64,000 bases of DNA from Crossaster papposus (Eukaryota; Echinodermata; Asteroidea; Velatida; Solasteridae). Location of the stretch: positions 248,001 to 312,000 of the forward strand of contig JBAIAA010000518.1 of the NCBI GenBank assembly GCA_037893245.1. The letters run 5' to 3'. The number at the start of each line of letters is the position of its first letter. Position 1 is the stretch's first letter. The position numbers and the translations under genes were made by a program. Positions 45,165 through 57,164 of this stretch are shown one piece after another. The notes under the pieces are model-generated. The model worked only from the letters and a program-made list of their open reading frames with translations. It searched no databases and was not told where the DNA came from.

Positions 45165-45899
45165 GTTTTGTTTCACAATTTAACCAAACAAAGCAATTTT
45201 CAGGTGAATTAGAGGATCATGTTTGCACCTTTTGAAAATAATTATAATTATGGTGCAAATTTGAACCCTAAAAAGGGTGAATATAGTTAAACCTAAAAGG
45301 TGCACATTTGAACCTGAACATGGGGTGCAAACTTGCACCCCCTTTTCGGAGTGCAAATATGAACGCTAAAAGGTGCTCGTGCTGTTGCATAAGTTGGATA
45401 TTTGAACCTTTATTTGTTTAGTGTGTTGTTTAGTGCGCAAAGTAAACAATACTCTCACCGTAAACCACAATTCCAGGCACGGGCCCCATGAAGCCAGCCT
45501 TTTCTTGAAATCCACGGTGCGCTATTTTGTATACTATCATTTCTTGTCTTTCTTATTTTTACTTTAAAGTAAAAACGGCCAAACAAAAACTTTTCGCACG
45601 ATAAATTGAAGAGTTTTGGGCCTCCGCTGGGTGTTTGTACATGTATACCTTCACAGCCCATGCAACCAAGGCCCCTTCCCATTCACGCGCCAAATCTACC
45701 CATTGTGGACCATAACAACTGAACTAGCTTTGAACTAGTTTTTTTCCTACCCTTACTATTCATCATAAGCCGCAGCTTATCCAGGCGGTTTTTTTGGGGG
45801 GCAGGATAAAGGGTTGTGTTTTTTACATTTTTATTTCCGAGTAAAGAAAGTATGCCAGGGCAACCCATCTGTTGTATCTGTTGTATATAATAGTATTAG
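45165..45899. repeat. Segmental duplication, left part of the gene C upstream block
   Basis: Collinear with about 3680-4550 upstream of gene A. Interrupted at 45900 by the LTR retrotransposon, after which it resumes at 53763. Confidence 0.8.
45895..45899. other. Target-site duplication ATTAG (left)
   Basis: ATTAG here and at 53763-53767 flank the LTR element. The empty site upstream of gene A (AGTATTAGTAATTAATAG near 4540) has ATTAG once. Confidence 0.9.
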
Positions 45900-47360
45900 T
45901 GTCACAATCAAATTATTGTGAACGAGAAATGAAACCGTTTCTTTACCATGATTTCCCTTTATTTACGATTTCCCTAATAATCACTATACATTACAACTAT
46001 CTAAATATAATTTATTAATATTACTATGTCAAAAATAGGAATTATTGTTTAAGTTCAATCTAATAAATGAGTTTAGGCATTGATTCAATTCAGATATTAT
46101 TTCAGGTGCAAATTACATACATTTAAACTACTTTCAAACTATTGCTCGCATAGGGCCCATTTGCGCAACTTAATTTATCACCATGACGTCAAAATCTCAT
46201 TACATTTAAACTACAATAATCAACTTCAAACATTATATTCACTTCCAAGTCAATTACTTAAATGTATCACTTTTACGAGAATGCAATTAAATAAACGTAT
46301 TTAAAATTACTAATATTTTCTAACTACTTTAATTCTTTCAAAACATTAATTTAGTACAAGGCAAATACTACATAATTATAACTTTAGAGGCGATTTTAGT
46401 GCATTAAACTTTCAGTTCCAATTCAGCAAACCGATCTAAAGTTCAGTTCCAGTATACTTCAGTTTATCGGTCTCGAGCTTGTCCACATGGGCGGCCGTAG
46501 ACGTTGGGTCTCCAACTTGGCGATGAACCCAAGACGTACTTTAAATAGCTCCCGATCTCATGTCGAGTACCAGATTGGACCCCCAGTCCATAGTCAAACA
46601 TCAGTTGATGTATACGTAGATGCTACTGTTAGGTAGCAGGGCCATCTATAATTTAAATAGACCAAGCCTTTTCAAAGCAAATTAACCAATTTATCAAATT
46701 ACTAATACAATTAAATAATTACAATAATTCCACAAATTCAAAGCATTAAATATACGAGAAACATATTACTACAAGTACTTACGACAGTCGATATAAATAC
46801 CCGCCTGTCCGTGCCACTCGCACCTAGCCTCACAGAGCTGATTCACTGTGCTGGTAGCTGAGCAAGGACCGGACAGAGCAAAACGCCAGACGAAATAACC
46901 TGCATGTAGAACTACATCTGTTGTTCGTTTCATACGCACTACACCATTCACGTCACAACATGGTACTGCACTCTGTTCATTTCATACAGCACTAGACCAT
47001 TCACGTCACTCAGACAACATGGTACTGCACTGAGCCTCAATACAAATGGCTGAACCCTTGCCAACACTCCCAAGTCACTTTTATACTTACAGGTACAATA
47101 CTATCCTATAAATGGATTCACTCATGCACGCCTAGGTATCCTTGCTTAGAACCAAACAATACGCTGAAGGTACAGAAAGCCATTGTAGATTCACTCATGC
47201 ACGCTAAGACATTCCTACTTCAGGAATCAAACAACTTAAAAGCACAAAAACTATTATAGGTATCCAACCATCATGACCCTTCAAAAGAACAAGTGAAACA
47301 ACATCAGGTAAGTAAAGGAATAGAATAACAAAGTAAGGAACAGGTGAGACAGCTGTGACA
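45900..47360 (-). repeat. 3' LTR (left on the plus strand)
   Basis: 1461 bp from TGTCACAATC to AGCTGTGACA. Appears identical to 52302-53762. Confidence 0.92.
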
Positions 47361-47373
47361 CTTTCCTTCACCC
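47361..47373 (-). other. Polypurine tract of the LTR element
   Basis: On the minus strand GGGTGAAGGAAAG abuts the 3' LTR, the place where plus-strand DNA synthesis is primed in LTR elements. Confidence 0.65.
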
Positions 47374-47519
47374 TTAAGAGAAAAAAAATATATATATATA
47401 TATATTTTTTTTTAAGAAAACGCTTAGTTACATTATCACTTATTTGGTGCACTAATTTACAATTTAGCATCTGGCATTACTTATATACAGGTTTAGGTAC
47501 ATGTAGACGACAAATCGAT

Positions 47520-50500
47520 CTATTCGACACAGCGACTGAGGTAGTCTGCTCCGACATTGTCAGCTCCCTTTATGGATTGAATCCTAAACCTGAAAGGTTG
47601 TAGCTGAAGTGCCCATCTCATAATACGAGAGTTAGAAGACTTCTTCTGATTGAGATATACTAGCGGATAGTGATCAGTTTCTAGCAAAAATTGCCGTCCA
47701 TACAGATAAGTTTGAAATTTTTGGACAGCCCACAGTATAGCTAAGCATTCTTTCTCAATAGTTGAATACATACGTTCCCGTGGAAGGAGCTTACGAGATA
47801 TATATGCAACGGGAAACCTCTCTTCATCGTGCGTTTGAAGGAGAACTGCACCCAAACCAACGTTTGACGCATCCGTTTGTAGGATAAACGGTTCTGTAAT
47901 ATCAGGTAAGTGTAGAACAGGAACAGAAGTTAAAGAACCTTTCAAAGTTTGGAAAGCATATTCCTGGCTATCTCCCCAGTTGATAGAATTTGGTTCATTC
48001 TTCTTAGTTCTGTCCGTCAGTGGTACAGCAATCGCTGCGTAGTTAGGTATGAAACGTCTGTAGTAACCTGTTAGGCCAAGAAAAGACCTAAGTTGTCTCT
48101 TGGTCTTGGGAGTCGGGGCATTATAAATTTTTGTAATCTTCTCAGGAAGCGGCTCTAATAAGCCTTGACCAATCATATGACCTAGGTATTCCAATTTGTT
48201 ATACCCAATGAGACACTTTGTCGGTCTCGCTGTTAATTGGGCCTTGTCTAGTCTGTCAAACAATCCATCGAGTATGTTCAGATGTTCCTTCCAAGTACGC
48301 GTATGGACAAGTATGTCATCAATAAAGTTTGTGACATGTGGCAAGTTGCGCAATAGTTGTCGCATCATTCGACTAAAAGTAGCCGGCGCATTAACTAAGC
48401 CGAATGGCATTGTACAAAATTGAAACAAGCCATCGGGAGTAAGGAAAGCAGTTTTTTCCTTGGCCAAGTCACAGAGAGGTATTTGCCAATACCCCTTACT
48501 TAGGTCTATCTTTGAGAAATAAGAATCAGTTGAGAGTCGGCTGAAAATTTCTTCAGGATCGGGCATAGGCTCTGCATCAAATATTGTCATGCGATTAAGG
48601 CGTCTAAAATCAATGCAGAATCGCTGGGTACCATCCTTTTTGTTTACTAAAACAATAGGACTAGCATAGGGAGAGTTTGATCTCTCAATAACACCCATGT
48701 CCAACATTTGTTTTACTTCTTCACGAACCTTATCTCTAAGTGCATGTGGTAGGGGATATGGTTTAGAACGAAGTGGTTCTAAAGAAGTCATATTGATATC
48801 GTGATGTATTAAATCACATCTACCGGGAACATCTGTAAAAACCTTGTGATACCTTGACAACAAGTCTTTTACCTCACAAGTCTGACTTTCAGAAAGCTTG
48901 TCATTTATGTTTACATCACTCACAGTTTCCTTGGTAATCAGACTGGGTAGATGTAGGGACTCATCTGTAAATGTAGCGATCTCATGATCCTCGTCTAATT
49001 GCTCGATGACTGCAGTACCTACAACATCAAAGACGTCTTGTACCTGCTCACTAACAAAACAAGCAACATTTTGAATGTTTTCAGCTGGATCTGTTCGTTC
49101 AACATACAATTTCAGAAGATTTGCGTGAAACGTTTTCACTTTACCATTGATATCGATCTTGTAGTCACAACTACCTATACGCTTAGTAACCACGAACGGA
49201 CCCCTCCAATGTAACAGAAGCTTGTTATGATCTGTGGGAAGCAAAAGTAAGACTTTGTCTTCTTCTTTGAACTGTCGCTTCTGTGTTCTGCGGTCATAAA
49301 TATGTTTATACCTTTGTGCAGCCTTCGCAAGTTCTTCATGTGCCATTTCACATGTGTTTTCAATGCGAGATCTCAAGTCCACAATGTACTCATACGTGGT
49401 CTTGACTTCCGGATTTGTGATTTCACCTGACCAAAGTTCTTTAAGAATTGCCATTGGTCCTCGTACTGATCGGCCATAAAGCAGTTCGAAAGGTGAAAAA
49501 CCCAAACTCGAATGAGGAGCTTCCCTGTAAGCAAAAAGGAGTGGTGCAACATATCTATCCCAATCCTTAGGTTTCTCAGAACAAAGGCGCTTGAGCATTG
49601 GTTTTAGACTTCCATGAAACCTCTCAACTAACCCATTACAAGAAGGATGGTAAGGGGTGGTTGTGAGTTGCCTCAACGAAAGTAGACGACTCACCTCCTT
49701 CATAAGCCCAGAAGTAAATTGGGTACCTTGGTCGGTAAGGATCTCCCTTGGTACACCAACTCTTGCAAAGATTTCGACAAGAGCTTCAGCGACTCGATGA
49801 GTTTCGATCGACTTCAGGGGAACTGCTTCGGGGTATCGAGTAGCATAGTCAACCAACGTTAATAAATACCTATTGCCTCTATCTGTAATAGGTGAGATAG
49901 GACCCACTATATCAACTGCTACCCGTTGAAACGGTTCGTCTATAAGTGGCATTCGGCCCAATGGAACACGTGTCGTTCTACCCTTCGGGACAGTGCGCTG
50001 ACACACATCACATGATTGACAATATCGTTTGATATCAGAATGCATCCCTGGCCAAAAGAAGTGCGCAAGAACTTTGTCATCAGTTTTCTTAGCTCCCATA
50101 TGACCACCTAGAATAGATTCATGAGCCAGTTTCATTACAACTTTTCGATAAGGCTGTGGAACGACTAGTTGCAAAATGGCATCTTCACCCTCAACCTTGG
50201 AACCCGAAAAAGCTCTATAAATAAGATTATTCTTTTTGAAGAAATGGGACGAATTATTGCCTTTCCTAACTAATGTTTCACCTGAGGCTATCAAGTCTTT
50301 CACCCTCATCAGACTTGCATCATTTTGCTGTGCTTGACGAATGTCATCGGATGTCACTTCTGGTATTGCGGTAGGTACCTTCAATGGTAGGACAGGCTTC
50401 TGCGAGGCTTCCTTCTGCGCTCTCGTCTGTACAGCCTGCGCCTGGACACAGTCAATAGACGTCTCTACGGAAACACCTTGTACAGCATCATGTCTCCAGT

Positions 50501-52082
50501 CACAGTTAGGTTTACTGGGCTCATGAGCACCTGACACATTACCTATAATTATGTCATAAATAGGGTTAGTCATACAAAGAGCTTCCACTGAACCCACAAA
50601 GTAAGGGGAGTCAATGAAAACTTTGGCTACGGGCAACTGATGGACAGTGCCATCAACAAGGACGCAATATTTGCAAGAACCGGTAAGTTGATCACTGTGT
50701 ATCAAGCTTCTCCGAACTACAACTCCAGAGCATCCAGTATCCCGAAGAACAGAAACTATATTTTGCCCAAGTTTACCCGATGTAACTGGCATGCCTTTCA
50801 GATCCTCTACTCTACACGCAGCACTCATCAGTGGTAAGTAATGACCGCACTTCAATGTGACAAGCCCATCATATGAACAACACTGGTCCAGTTTCTTTGT
50901 ATCTACTACATACATACATGCCACCTTCTCCATGTTAACTGGTTGATTGTCGCCAACAGCAAGACTTCTGTTCTGTTGTTCGCTCTGTTGATTCATCGAT
51001 GGTTGTGGTGGGTAAAAGTTACCATAGTCCACCATACCAGCCACCTTGGTAGGAGCACGTTGGTTCTGCCAGCAATTCCTGGCTACGTGACCTGTCTTAT
51101 GACACAAGAAACAAGTTTTAAGCTCCGTTTGTTTAGGCGCTTGGAAATTTGGCCTATTAGTTTGAGACCTTCCTACCAAATTCTGCCTAGGTTTTTCGGT
51201 TGTTCTACCAGACTGGTTAAATCCAGCCTGTTGGCGAACATTTCTAGAACTAGGTTCTTGGGGAAAAAAACTATTACTATTAGTAGAGTTATACCCAAAC
51301 ACTTCTCCTCTAGCTTCAACATACTGTTCAGCTAATGCAGCCATTGCCGATATAGTTGCCGGTTGCCTTTCCTTCAGGAACACCGCAAGTGCAAGGTTGC
51401 AAGCATTAATGAATTGCTCTCGTAGTAAGAGATCTTTCAACCCATCATAATCTTGATTAATTTTGGCTAGTCCAGTCCACCTATTAAAGTAATTGTCTAA
51501 TCTTACCACAAATTGTTTAGGGTTCTCAAACTTCTCAGGTCTGGAGCTGCGAAACTTCTTCCGAAATCCGTCTTCTGTCAGATTGAATCTTTTCAACAGC
51601 GCATCCTTAAGGCAGTCATAATCCGACGACTCTAAAATTGACAGTCTAGCATAAACTTCTAGTGATTTGCCTCTTAACAAAGCACTTAAGTTCACGGCCC
51701 AGTAACTTTTTGGCCAATTATGAACTGAAGCAAATCTCTCAAAACGCTGAAGATAAGAATCCAACTCATCTTTCTCTTCATCGAAGGGAGGTAACTTTGG
51801 AGTTACAATTTGGTTAACAGGTTTAGTTTCAGAAGTAGCACCCTCATGTTTACCCTTCGACAGTGATTCTAACTGAATTTTTAATACCACCACTTCCTGT
51901 TGTTGTCGTGCTAATTCAAGTTTTTCTCTGCGTATTTCTCTTTCTGAAAGTTCTCTTTCTTCTCGCTCTCTAACTAATATTTCACGCTCTTTGTCCACAA
52001 ACTCTTTCAATTCCTCACCAATTAAACCAAACTCTTTTTTACCCAACTTCACCAGGCGTTCAACCTCCATCCTCCCAGACAA
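47520..52082 (-). CDS. Gag-pol polyprotein of Gmr1-type retrotransposon
   Basis: 1520 residues in a single frame. Gag: coiled Glu/Arg-rich start (~25-75), capsid-like region, and CX2CX4HX4C zinc knuckle at 324-337. Protease: DTG at 448-450. Integrase: zinc-binding His/Cys (H654, H661, C691, C694), then D724, D784 and E820 with 35 residues between the last two, and a GPF-type segment near 961. Reverse transcriptase follows: about 1105-1300, catalytic FIDD at 1253-1256. RNase H: D1404, E1445, D1470 and a late D1513. The integrase-before-RT order is opposite to ordinary Ty3/gypsy. All catalytic residues I can check are present. Its product would copy and integrate the element; it is not a host gene. 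Confidence 0.95.
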   Translation of the reverse strand: MSGRMEVERLVKLGKKEFGLIGEELKEFVDKEREILVREREERELSEREIRREKLELARQQQEVVVLKIQLESLSKGKHEGATSETKPVNQIVTPKLPPFDEEKDELDSYLQRFERFASVHNWPKSYWAVNLSALLRGKSLEVYARLSILESSDYDCLKDALLKRFNLTEDGFRKKFRSSRPEKFENPKQFVVRLDNYFNRWTGLAKINQDYDGLKDLLLREQFINACNLALAVFLKERQPATISAMAALAEQYVEARGEVFGYNSTNSNSFFPQEPSSRNVRQQAGFNQSGRTTEKPRQNLVGRSQTNRPNFQAPKQTELKTCFLCHKTGHVARNCWQNQRAPTKVAGMVDYGNFYPPQPSMNQQSEQQNRSLAVGDNQPVNMEKVACMYVVDTKKLDQCCSYDGLVTLKCGHYLPLMSAACRVEDLKGMPVTSGKLGQNIVSVLRDTGCSGVVVRRSLIHSDQLTGSCKYCVLVDGTVHQLPVAKVFIDSPYFVGSVEALCMTNPIYDIIIGNVSGAHEPSKPNCDWRHDAVQGVSVETSIDCVQAQAVQTRAQKEASQKPVLPLKVPTAIPEVTSDDIRQAQQNDASLMRVKDLIASGETLVRKGNNSSHFFKKNNLIYRAFSGSKVEGEDAILQLVVPQPYRKVVMKLAHESILGGHMGAKKTDDKVLAHFFWPGMHSDIKRYCQSCDVCQRTVPKGRTTRVPLGRMPLIDEPFQRVAVDIVGPISPITDRGNRYLLTLVDYATRYPEAVPLKSIETHRVAEALVEIFARVGVPREILTDQGTQFTSGLMKEVSRLLSLRQLTTTPYHPSCNGLVERFHGSLKPMLKRLCSEKPKDWDRYVAPLLFAYREAPHSSLGFSPFELLYGRSVRGPMAILKELWSGEITNPEVKTTYEYIVDLRSRIENTCEMAHEELAKAAQRYKHIYDRRTQKRQFKEEDKVLLLLPTDHNKLLLHWRGPFVVTKRIGSCDYKIDINGKVKTFHANLLKLYVERTDPAENIQNVACFVSEQVQDVFDVVGTAVIEQLDEDHEIATFTDESLHLPSLITKETVSDVNINDKLSESQTCEVKDLLSRYHKVFTDVPGRCDLIHHDINMTSLEPLRSKPYPLPHALRDKVREEVKQMLDMGVIERSNSPYASPIVLVNKKDGTQRFCIDFRRLNRMTIFDAEPMPDPEEIFSRLSTDSYFSKIDLSKGYWQIPLCDLAKEKTAFLTPDGLFQFCTMPFGLVNAPATFSRMMRQLLRNLPHVTNFIDDILVHTRTWKEHLNILDGLFDRLDKAQLTARPTKCLIGYNKLEYLGHMIGQGLLEPLPEKITKIYNAPTPKTKRQLRSFLGLTGYYRRFIPNYAAIAVPLTDRTKKNEPNSINWGDSQEYAFQTLKGSLTSVPVLHLPDITEPFILQTDASNVGLGAVLLQTHDEERFPVAYISRKLLPRERMYSTIEKECLAILWAVQKFQTYLYGRQFLLETDHYPLVYLNQKKSSNSRIMRWALQLQPFRFRIQSIKGADNVGADYLSRCVE

Positions 52083-52281
52083 AGCATGCAGCTGTAGGTG
52101 CGCTCTGCAGACCCGAAGCGAGCGGCAGGGACAAACAGCAATCTAATACAGACTTAAAGAAAACTTGAAACATACGATTCAATACAATTACATTCCAACA
52201 ATATATCCAGTAATAATTACAAACCTAATAAGTGCACAAACGGCTTCATTTCAACAAACTCGAGAATCATTCTCGAATCAC

Positions 52282-52299
52282 TTCCCGGACAAGCCCCCA
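52282..52299 (-). other. Primer-binding site, tRNA-Pro-like
   Basis: Two bases inside the 5' LTR boundary the minus strand reads TGGGGGCTTGTCCGGGAA, which matches the 3' end complement of tRNA-Pro as I remember it at 16 of 18 positions. Confidence 0.65.
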
Positions 52300-52301
52300 A
52301 A

Positions 52302-53762
52302 TGTCACAATCAAATTATTGTGAACGAGAAATGAAACCGTTTCTTTACCATGATTTCCCTTTATTTACGATTTCCCTAATAATCACTATACATTACAACT
52401 ATCTAAATATAATTTATTAATATTACTATGTCAAAAATAGGAATTATTGTTTAAGTTCAATCTAATAAATGAGTTTAGGCATTGATTCAATTCAGATATT
52501 ATTTCAGGTGCAAATTACATACATTTAAACTACTTTCAAACTATTGCTCGCATAGGGCCCATTTGCGCAACTTAATTTATCACCATGACGTCAAAATCTC
52601 ATTACATTTAAACTACAATAATCAACTTCAAACATTATATTCACTTCCAAGTCAATTACTTAAATGTATCACTTTTACGAGAATGCAATTAAATAAACGT
52701 ATTTAAAATTACTAATATTTTCTAACTACTTTAATTCTTTCAAAACATTAATTTAGTACAAGGCAAATACTACATAATTATAACTTTAGAGGCGATTTTA
52801 GTGCATTAAACTTTCAGTTCCAATTCAGCAAACCGATCTAAAGTTCAGTTCCAGTATACTTCAGTTTATCGGTCTCGAGCTTGTCCACATGGGCGGCCGT
52901 AGACGTTGGGTCTCCAACTTGGCGATGAACCCAAGACGTACTTTAAATAGCTCCCGATCTCATGTCGAGTACCAGATTGGACCCCCAGTCCATAGTCAAA
53001 CATCAGTTGATGTATACGTAGATGCTACTGTTAGGTAGCAGGGCCATCTATAATTTAAATAGACCAAGCCTTTTCAAAGCAAATTAACCAATTTATCAAA
53101 TTACTAATACAATTAAATAATTACAATAATTCCACAAATTCAAAGCATTAAATATACGAGAAACATATTACTACAAGTACTTACGACAGTCGATATAAAT
53201 ACCCGCCTGTCCGTGCCACTCGCACCTAGCCTCACAGAGCTGATTCACTGTGCTGGTAGCTGAGCAAGGACCGGACAGAGCAAAACGCCAGACGAAATAA
53301 CCTGCATGTAGAACTACATCTGTTGTTCGTTTCATACGCACTACACCATTCACGTCACAACATGGTACTGCACTCTGTTCATTTCATACAGCACTAGACC
53401 ATTCACGTCACTCAGACAACATGGTACTGCACTGAGCCTCAATACAAATGGCTGAACCCTTGCCAACACTCCCAAGTCACTTTTATACTTACAGGTACAA
53501 TACTATCCTATAAATGGATTCACTCATGCACGCCTAGGTATCCTTGCTTAGAACCAAACAATACGCTGAAGGTACAGAAAGCCATTGTAGATTCACTCAT
53601 GCACGCTAAGACATTCCTACTTCAGGAATCAAACAACTTAAAAGCACAAAAACTATTATAGGTATCCAACCATCATGACCCTTCAAAAGAACAAGTGAAA
53701 CAACATCAGGTAAGTAAAGGAATAGAATAACAAAGTAAGGAACAGGTGAGACAGCTGTGACA
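52302..53762 (-). repeat. 5' LTR (right on the plus strand)
   Basis: 1461 bp, same length and apparently same sequence as 45900-47360. It would carry the promoter for minus-strand transcription; I do not assign a TATA box. Confidence 0.92.
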
Positions 53763-53849
53763 ATTAGTAATTAATAGTCTTGCTCCAAGACTGGTTTTTT
53801 TTGTTCTTCTTCTTCATTTGTTTCCAGGGCATGCCGTCCGTCTATGCAG

Positions 53850-53907
53850 GGGGGGGGGGGGGGGGGGGGGGGGGGGGTGGAGGGTGGAGAGTGGGGGGGG
53901 GGGGGGG
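53850..53907. repeat. Oligo-G tract
   Basis: Counterpart of 4852-4910, interrupted by TGGAGGGTGGAGAGT. Confidence 0.85.
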
Positions 53908-55271
53908 TGTTCTCTCCGTCCTAAATCTTCAAATGTCGAAAAGACCCGTAAATATATACTATTGATGATGTTTATCGGAAAAGTAATCAGGGTTCCAGCT
54001 AGAAAGTGTTTGCCTTTTGTTTTGATCCAGACAGTGTAAAATCGACAACGATCAGGGCCAAATAACATGCAAGCCGACATCACAGGGGTTTCTCAAACAA
54101 ATTATCGTCTTATCCTTCGTCTTTCCATTTCTTTTAAATTTTAGGTGGGTAAGCCAATTAGATGTTTAAATAAAGTGACACCCAAACAAACTCGATCACC
54201 TCCCGAAAAGTGATACTTCCCAAACCTGTTTTCAGCCATTTAAAATAATGGCATCCCTCCACTTTCTCTTGCAAAAAAAATAGGACCTATTTTTCAAGCG
54301 TAATTTTATCAAGTTTGTCCTTAGATGGAAGCCCCAAACCCAGGGAGTTAACCCTCGGCTATATTTATACAATCCCACTTCTTTTTTTCAAGCCAAACCT
54401 TTTTATTTTTTCAAAAGAAGTTGTGGGTGCACTTGTCATGCTAATGAGAGTCGAGCTCGCGGAGAAATTCTCATTCCAAATAGTGCAGAGCACCCGACCG
54501 TAACCAACCGTCTGTAATGGTATGCGGAAGTGAAGCTATGATTTTGTGATTTTGTGACTGTTTAGTTTTAATTAATTCCTTCTGCGTCCCTCGTGCAGGC
54601 TAACTGAACAAAACAACCAGTTGACTAGTTTCTTCTCAATTAGGAATAATCATCAAAATCAGATAGATTATATTCTATCTCTGATTTGAATGAAGTCAAC
54701 CTACCGAGTCGGAAGGTAGAACCGAGGTGGAATTTACCCAGCCGTGGAATGAATGTAAACTTAGTGTGAGAGAGACATAACACTACACTGGTAAATATAA
54801 TGTATACCAATATCAGCAGACATTGCATTTTTTATTTATTTTGGAATTTTGCTCCTATGAAAGGAATTATAATTCAAAATTAGTCCGAGTAATTTGGACC
54901 AAAACATGATTTGGCACTAGTAGGCCCAAACATGCCAAATGTTAAAAGGCCATATTTTGATCCGATCAATGCCGTACATGTACAAATTAAAAGTGTATTT
55001 GTTAAGAAACATGCGCATTTGTATACTACCCTCATATAAACGCACGTTCCATCTCAACTGAATTCAGATCCCATTTGTATATTTCACAAGCACAATGAGT
55101 AAACATGAGGCCCTATTTGAACACAAATTGTAAACAAAATTGTTGCGGCTCGATCATGATCAAAGGTCAAAGTTTATTCCCATTGATCTCGTGCCAATTT
55201 GCGTTTGCTCTCTCTGTCTTGGCATGAACTGTACGTTTTTTTATGTACCGGTGTTGTAGGAAATGCTTGGT

Positions 55272-55627
55272 AATCCAAGGCCAAGGCCAAGGCTTTGACC
55301 CTCAAGGATAAGGCCAAGACACTCTAGCCTTTAGGGCAAGGCACTCGAACCTTAAGGCCAAGACACTCGAGCCTTAAGGCCAAGGCACTCGAACCTTAAG
55401 GCCAAGACACTCGAGCCTTAAGGCCAAGACACTCGAGCCTTAAGGCCAAGGCACTCGAGCCTTAAGGCCAAGGCACTCGAACCTTAAGGCCAAGACACTC
55501 GAGCCTTAAGGCCAAGACACTCGAGCCTTAAGGTCAAGACACTCGAGCCTTAAGGTCAAGACACTCGAGCCTTATAATTCCAAGATACTCGAACCTTAAG
55601 GCCAAGACACTCTAACCTTAAGGCCAG
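55272..55627. repeat. 22-bp minisatellite, about 16 units
   Basis: Units of AAGGCCAAGACACTCGAGCC plus TT with small changes. The gene A block has only about two units (6710-6757), so the array expanded on this side. It is split by the two foldback elements that follow; further units appear at 56800-56870. Confidence 0.85.
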
Positions 55628-56407
55628 TGGGCCGTATGCATAAAAACTAGTATTTGCTTTTACTACGGTACCAATTTTCAAGCATTTACTGGAATCTGTA
55701 TGAATAAAAATGAAGCAAAAGGTTTTACTGGAAAGTTTTTGCTAAAGACTAAAAGTATTTACTTTTTAAATTCCAGCATTTGCTAGAATACTAGTATTTG
55801 CTTCATTTGGTATGAATAAAAATGAGTAAATGCTTTAGATTTGCAGTATTTACTTGTAATTTTTCGAGGTTAGGTCGGGGCTACCTTGAAAAAAGAGAAG
55901 CAAATACTAATATTAAAAAGAGGAGCTTTTGTATGTGGTTAGGCAGGAAAAGGTATGAACATGGAAGATGGATTGTCTAGGATTAAAATATAATCAGTTG
56001 TACTGATTTTGGGGAAGGAAATGAGACGTAGATGGCCGATGATTTCTTGCAATATTGCTGAGACAGAAAAGGGCATCATGACTACGAAGCAGCAACTTGA
56101 GGTTCCGAATTCACTCAAACACCCCTCTCAGCGTACGAGCGTCTATGCGTGGGTGTGCATCGTACACACAATAGAGACTCTATTGTTATAAACCATTCGG
56201 CTGTGAAATCAATTGCAAGTAAAAAGCATTTACTGCTAATTCAGCCAGTAAATGCTAATTCAGCCAGTAAATGCTAAACAGTAAAACTTTATTTTATTCA
56301 TACGAATTTAAGCATTTGCTTTTCCTTAATGCTTTTACTTCGAAGTAAATGCTTTTACTTTTTGCTTGTACTTCATAGCATTTGCTGGTTTTTATTCATA
56401 CGACCCA
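55628..56407. mobile_element. Foldback element with TGGGCCGTATGCATAAAAAC ends
   Basis: 780 bp inside the 22-bp array. The left end TGGGCCGTATGCATAAAAAC is mirrored by GTTTTTATTCATACGACCCA (one gap or mismatch or so). The interior near both ends is rich in AGTAAATGCT/AGCATTTACT words. Absent from the gene A block, so it inserted after the duplication. No transposase frame. Confidence 0.7.
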
Positions 56408-56424
56408 ATGTACTTAAGCCTTAA

Positions 56425-56796
56425 AGGTAGTATACATAATATTTGCAGATATTTACTACCGAATTATTAATACATTTCTTACTCATCTGAAGGTAAATAA
56501 TGATTCTAGGCATCCAGCAAAACGATTGTGCTAGATATCCTGTAATTATTCTGAAAAATAAAATTTTATAAAGAAAACATTTGCGATCGCCGGACGGCGA
56601 TCGCGAAAAAACACAAATAACATAAAAATAACTGCTCGACGCCGGTTGAAAACAAACGCTGTTTTTCGTGTTTTTTTCGCCATCCATGATTGTAAAACTT
56701 TCGATAGGTCAGTTAAACAATATTTACTATAAAATACAACCCCCAAATCCACACATTCATGACAATTCAAGCAATTACCAATGGTGTATCCTACCT
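56425..56796. mobile_element. MITE with AGGTAG ends at TTAA sites
   Basis: AGGTAGTATAC at the left and GTATCCTACCT at the right, each flanked by TTAA (56421-56424 and 56797-56800), the target preference of piggyBac-type transposons. The interior holds GCGATCGCCGG/CGGCGATCGC. A related fragment lies near 38480-38640. No coding capacity. Confidence 0.65.
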
Positions 56797-57164
56797 TTAA
56801 GGCCAAGACACTCAAACATTAAGGCTAAGACAATCAAGCCTTGAAGGCCAAGACTCTCAAACCTTAAGGTACCAGTGTTGTAGTACTCGTACTACTACTC
56901 TGTACTCGTACTCGATTACTACTCCTCGAGTACCGTTTTGGAGTACTCGTACTCGAATGCGAAAATTCATGTACTCGAACTGACGTACAAGTACTCGGGC
57001 AGTCAATGTACATGTACATGTACATGTACTCGTATACGACACGTCAAAATTGCACTCGACCATCAAGGTACTCGTACCAGAATAGCAATACTCGATACCA
57101 AATCGTATAACTTGTTCTCTAACACCAACGTGTTGCTCAACAAAAGGTCATTCGACTAACTAGA

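Larger units (their letters stand above)
45900..53762 (-). mobile_element. Complete Gmr1-type Ty3/gypsy LTR retrotransposon
   Basis: 7863 bp, minus strand, bounded by two 1461-bp LTRs that start TGTCACA and end TGTGACA, with a 5-bp duplication. One long gag-pol frame has integrase before reverse transcriptase, the order known from Gmr1-like elements of deuterostomes. I see no difference between the LTRs, and the gag-pol frame is unbroken, so insertion was very recent and the element may be active. There is no env-like frame. Confidence 0.92.

Noticed and set aside
45900..53762. Endogenous retrovirus with envelope gene
   Set aside because: Only gag-pol is present. No further frame lies between the gag-pol stop and the 3' LTR; domain order is that of a Gmr1-type retrotransposon.
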